Positions 63,260 through 64,000 of a stretch of 64,000 nucleotides of DNA are shown here, piece after piece (position 1 is the stretch's first letter; every line of letters starts with the position of its first letter). The notes beneath the pieces are model-generated. The model made no database searches and was not told the origin of the DNA. It saw only the letters and a program-made list of their open reading frames with translations. The translations under genes and the position numbers were made by a program. The stretch covers positions 248,001 to 312,000 of the forward strand of contig CAJQUW010005534.1 of the NCBI GenBank assembly GCA_907163375.1. Direction: 5' to 3'. The stretch comes from Prostheceraeus crozeri. Its lineage: Eukaryota > Platyhelminthes > Polycladida > Euryleptidae.

Positions 63260-64000
63260 AAGTGGTCCAGTGGCCCGCGTGCTGATTGGGGTTGCTGACC
63301 CCTGCAGTAGACAGTTCCATAATCGTTGTCACGAACATCGACTCAGTTTTATTTCCAATCAAGGGAATTGTTCTCTGAAAGAGCACTGCAAAAACATGCA
63401 TAGAAATCGGTGTTGTACTATTGACGACTTCAATTCGGAATTATTGGACAAAAATGCAAGGATCCTGTAGATACGAGGTTGAGTGAAGCTAAATTCGGCT
63501 AAAACCTACCATCAACCGCAAGCGCGAAATGACTGAATTTTGACATGGGAACTGATCTGACAGCCTCGTCCTTATAAAACTGAAGACACGAACACCGTCC
63601 TTAGTCGAATTGTCATTGAGAAGGAACGAATACTCGAGAATTCGGACCAGATTTTGGTTCTTGGCCATTGACTTATCACCAAGTAAACAAGGAGTAAGAA
63701 CAAATCCTACCGTTTTGTTGTAACATGGAAATTGCATTGTTATATTAATTTCTTTAATTTTACGCAGTCAAAACACAATATTACTTTCAAAATCACATCC
63801 AAATCTCTTACGACTCAAAATATTTTGAAATCAAACAACTTCTGTTGATACTCCAACCATTTATTCAGCTGAGTCGATTCTTCTTTTCTGCATCATGAAT
63901 GCAACAATGCCTCCATGGTAATAGAAAGAACAATGCCTCCATTAAAAGATCCAAACTATTATTTTATTCTTTGATTTAATCTACTACTGTTATGAAAATG
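63260..64000. other. Window end, no recognised feature
   Basis: No domain-bearing frame, repeat head or terminal repeat recognised. A short direct repeat (ACAATGCCTCCAT) occurs near 63905 and 63932. Confidence 0.4.

Overview
This is animal nuclear DNA, AT-rich and full of transposable elements. It carries one spliced gene with GT-AG introns, tRNA-derived SINEs, a CR1/L2-type LINE, Tc1/mariner and Harbinger-like DNA elements, and an unusually dense set of Penelope-like retroelements (PLEs). There are no operons or bacterial features. The mix points to an invertebrate, perhaps a spiralian (lophotrochozoan or flatworm), but nothing fixes the phylum. Layout: 1-1950 holds a SINE and two PLE endonuclease remnants. 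1955-18044 is a 16-kb array of one near-identical PLE. Two units lie on the minus strand and five on the plus strand, joined head to head at about 6246, and the array sits between TA microsatellites. The unit period is 2753-2754 bp, and each full unit codes an 820-residue reverse transcriptase plus GIY-YIG endonuclease. 18070-20880 holds three more diverged PLE 3' fragments, a tRNA-like SINE and microsatellites. 20890-26760 is almost featureless apart from another GIY-YIG fragment. 26841-60381 is a host gene on the plus strand, which I could assemble from 12 exons. Splice phases agree throughout and the sum is 2541 nt (846 codons plus stop). The protein has two doublecortin domains, two PLAT domains and a C-terminal beta-trefoil region, and an AATAAA follows the stop. 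Its introns hold a Tc1-like element with a MITE in it, a CR1/L2 LINE, a 280-bp perfect-register inverted repeat, a DD41D Tc1/mariner element with 109-bp inverted ends, a second inverted repeat, a LINE fragment interrupted by a MITE, and a SINE. 60410-64000 is intergenic with one more PLE fragment. The most interesting layer is RNA. At least ten places, mostly 60-180 bp downstream of a PLE coding end, fold as minimal type I hammerhead ribozymes: short stem I, CTGANGA-like core, stem II hairpin, GAAA, and a 4-6 nt palindromic stem III. Hammerheads in PLE terminal repeats are established knowledge. Three things here look worth a second look: a recurrent core variant ATGANTA in three different PLE remnants, in which both partners of the C3-G8 core pair are changed to A3-U8; loss of stem II at every internal junction of the big array while both outer ends keep it; and a non-coding inverted repeat carrying two outward-facing hammerheads.
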